DNA from: Owenia fusiformis
Lineage: Eukaryota > Annelida > Polychaeta > Sabellida > Oweniidae
Direction of reading: 5' to 3'
NCBI GenBank assembly: GCA_903813345.2
Contig: CAIIXF020000392.1
Coordinates: forward strand, 1-17,000
DNA: 17,000 bases
The notes under the pieces were generated by a model, which saw only the letters and a list, made by a program, of their open reading frames with translations, made no database searches and was not told the origin of the DNA. Every line of letters begins with the position of its first letter. Position 1 is the first letter of the stretch. A program made the translations under genes and the position numbers. This document shows positions 16,472-17,000 of the stretch, piece by piece.

Positions 16472-17000
16472 TAAATCAATTAATAGTTCATATGACAAAA
16501 TAAAACTGAATGTTAAAAATTGCTTTATAAGGTTAACTATGGGATGATTTGACCTCAACTATGGGATAAATAGAACATCCTTTGAGTTTTTCGTGATATA
16601 ATTTTGATCCACTCGTTGAAATTGTGACGAAATTCTGATTTCCATAAGTTTCATTTTTATATTTTTATATTGTAATGTTGTTATTGTCTTGTTTTATACT
16701 ACCTTGTCGCACCTATCTTGGGTTCTGGATGTTATGACAAGGGGCCCCTTTGATGCTCTCGCTGGGTCCGACAGTTGTCGCTTATTTCGGTCTCTTATTT
16801 GGTTCTTGGATCATTTGTACAACGTTATGTTCTTATTTCTTATTTTATATCTTCACATAATATTTACATGTGGATGCTTTGACTTCTCTTTGTGAACTGA
16901 TTGTTCTTTTCAAAATCATAATTGGCTTCTCTGATTGCACTTTTCAGTCTAGTTTAGTATACTCTAGTGTCATCTTTTGATCAACTTTAAACTTTTAGTT
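16472..17000. other. Unassigned 3' tail
   Basis: No exon recognised. CTATGGGATGATTTGACCTC at about 16538 and CTATGGGATAAATAGA at about 16559 form a short direct repeat. A perfect AAGGGGCCCCTT palindrome is at 16738-16749. The T-rich sequence 16640-16900 resembles a repeat 3' tail, but I cannot assign it. Confidence 0.35.

Noticed and set aside
16689-16895. 68-codon + strand frame
   Set aside because: Hydrophobic and T-rich from composition. There is no splice site or domain.
1-17000. tRNA or rRNA genes
   Set aside because: I saw no cloverleaf with A and B boxes and no rRNA-like conserved stretch on either strand.

Overview
The window looks like non-coding, repeat-rich DNA from an animal nuclear genome. 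A marine invertebrate, probably a mollusc or another lophotrochozoan, is my best guess. The basis is the AT-rich sequence, split exons with GT/AG borders, small extracellular modules in symmetric phase 1-1 exons, a decayed LINE, and many fold-back (palindromic) elements. There is nothing bacterial here: no operons, no ribosome binding sites and no long dense ORFs. The species cannot be fixed from the sequence alone.

The only host gene I can support is on the + strand in the right half. Three exons are visible: a thrombospondin type-1 repeat (10612-10779), a cysteine-rich module (14440-14562) and an EGF-like module (14882-14992). All three begin and end in phase 1, so they splice together in frame. 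They would encode part of a secreted or membrane-anchored multidomain protein. The 5' exons and most of the 3' end lie outside the window or were not recognised.

Left part (1-4322): a frameshifted LINE reverse transcriptase remnant on the - strand (724-1510); a 1.07-kb mariner/Tc1-type deletion derivative with about 180-bp inverted repeats, a TA duplication and a relic transposase C-terminus (1679-2749); and, 49 bp further on, a 0.95-kb fold-back element whose arms are inverted arrays of a 15-bp unit, flanked by a 10-bp direct repeat (2799-3752). A possible single exon of an unknown membrane protein lies on the - strand next to it (3752-3956).

Middle (4323-6984): a 2.66-kb block of minisatellites (about 91-bp and 106-bp units) and scattered CTAAGT hexamers, capped by a promoter-like CRE/TATA/initiator module on the - strand. 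It could be a long solo LTR or a similar element. Then come a 162-codon LINE-ORF1-like reading frame (- strand, 7589-8077) that runs into a small inverted duplication, a 447-bp palindrome (8626-9072), and two related AT-rich hairpins with GC-rich loops (about 9118-9300 and 10070-10250) around a CACGTG-rich palindrome.

Right part (10780-17000): the 3.66-kb intron after the TSP1 exon contains two further fold-back elements side by side (11184-12057 and 12176-13981). After the EGF exon there is a second minisatellite block (15290-16471), laid out much like the first and with a YY1-like site, and then an unassigned tail. The main pattern is the density of fold-back structures. At least eight separate ones occupy a large part of the window, two of them within one intron of the host gene.
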